Made by a program: the position numbers and the translations under genes. Below are positions 63,357-64,000 of a DNA stretch of 64,000 nucleotides, piece after piece. The stretch is taken from assembly GCA_023053685.1 (NCBI GenBank), contig JALIGW010000013.1, positions 20,612,501 to 20,676,500 of the forward strand. The letters are read 5' to 3'. The notes below the pieces were generated by a model, which was not told the DNA's origin, searched no databases, and saw only the letters and a list, made by a program, of their open reading frames with translations. The DNA comes from Diadophis punctatus similis. Lineage: Eukaryota; Chordata; Lepidosauria; Squamata; Dipsadidae. Each line of letters opens with the position of its first letter. Position 1 is the stretch's first letter.

Positions 63357-63728
63357 TACAGTTAGCCCTTGACTTACAACCACAATTGAGCCCAAAATGT
63401 CCATTGGTAAGCAAGACAGTTGTTAAAATAAGTTTTGCCTCATCTTACAATCTTTCTTGGTACAGTTGGTTAAGTGAATCACTGAAGTCATTAAGTTAGT
63501 AACACAGTTAAGTGAATCTGGCTTCCCCACTGACTTTGTTTGTCACAAGGTCACAAAAGGTGATCACATAACCCCCTGGACACTGCAACCATCACAAATA
63601 CATGCCAGTTGCCAAGTGACCGGATTCTGATCATGTGACCGGATTCAACATCATGTGATGTTGTAACGATTATGTGAAAAATGGTCACAAGTCACTTTTT
63701 TCAGTGCCGCTGTAACTTTGAATGTTCC
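63357..63728. mobile_element. family E repeat, copy 10, cut short
   Basis: ACAGTTAGCCCTTGACTTAC onward through GGTGATCACATAACCCCC to GTAACTTTGAATGTTC. The last approximately 40 bp of the family are replaced by an L1 fragment. Confidence 0.85.
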
Positions 63729-63733
63729 CGACG

Positions 63734-63799
63734 GTGTCCCCAAAGTGCTGGAAATGCAAGAAGGAGCAAGGGACTTATTACCATCTTTGGTGGACCTGC
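63734..63799 (+). pseudogene. L1 ORF2 fragment (cysteine motif)
   Basis: 22 codons reading SPKCWKCKKEQGTYYHLWWT then C. This is the same C-terminal L1 ORF2 motif seen at 45210-45280. It is cut by family D at 63800. Confidence 0.85.
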
Positions 63800-64000
63800 C
63801 AGGGGTGAAATGCTCCCGGTTCGCTTTTACCTGTCGTTGGTGAGCCGATCGCGCAGGTAGCACGACGCTCCACCCACCCGCCGGGACACCGCCATTTGAG
63901 TTCTTTTATCCTCTGCGCATGCACAAAGCGTTCTCTGCATGCGCAGAGGGTAAAAGAACTCAAATGCCGGTGTCCCGGCGGGTGGGCGGAGCGCCGCACT
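63800..64000. mobile_element. family D element, copy 6 (runs off the window)
   Basis: Starts CAGGGGTGAAATGCTCCC. The hairpin GAGTTCTTTTATCCTCTGCG pairs with its complement at 63936-63960. Confidence 0.85.

Overview
This window is vertebrate nuclear DNA, most likely from a squamate reptile (snake or lizard). The evidence is the repeat set: SINEs with tRNA-like heads, CR1 LINE 3' ends, L1 fragments, many palindromic hAT-type MITEs with 8-bp target-site duplications, and abundant microsatellites. Species cannot be fixed from the sequence alone.

Only one protein-coding gene is supported. It is SLC9A7 (NHE7, the trans-Golgi/endosomal Na+,K+/H+ exchanger), on the minus strand. I could place 16 coding exons, from 41778-41977 down to the stop codon at 3610-3612. 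They join in one open frame of 614 full codons plus the stop, and every junction phase is consistent. They match exons 2-17 of the 17-exon layout I recall for human SLC9A7. Exon 1 (signal/N-terminal segment and first membrane helix) was not found and probably lies beyond base 64000. If so, 41978-64000 is the 3' part of intron 1. The 3' UTR probably runs from 3609 down to about 2000.

The most notable gene feature is three introns with minor (U12) spliceosome signals. Intron 7 is an AT-AC intron (ATATCCTT donor, CCTTGAC branch point, terminal AC). Introns 10 and 15 are GT-AG introns with GTATCCTTTC donors and TTCTTAACC or TTCCTTAAT branch sites 12-13 nt from the 3' end.

The rest is introns, 3' flank and intron 1 packed with transposable elements, often nested. 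Recurrent families, with labels used below, are: A (ends reading ACCGTATTTTTCGGAGTATA); B (short near-perfect palindromes around AACTCCCAGAATTC); C and D (ends with ACCGGTT/GAACCCACC); E (about 390 bp, ends AGTCCTCGACTTA); F (CAGTGGTTCTCAACC); G (GTGATGGCGAACC); H (CAGGGGTGTCAAA); SINEs; CR1; L1; another non-LTR LINE; and several solo-LTR-like elements. Clear nesting includes an L1 inside a B palindrome (44219-46109), an LTR inside an E element (56350-57464), a SINE inside E (22143-22785), F inside a SINE (23450-24297) and H inside CR1 (26285-27033). No CRISPR, bacterial-type operon, rRNA or stand-alone tRNA gene was seen.
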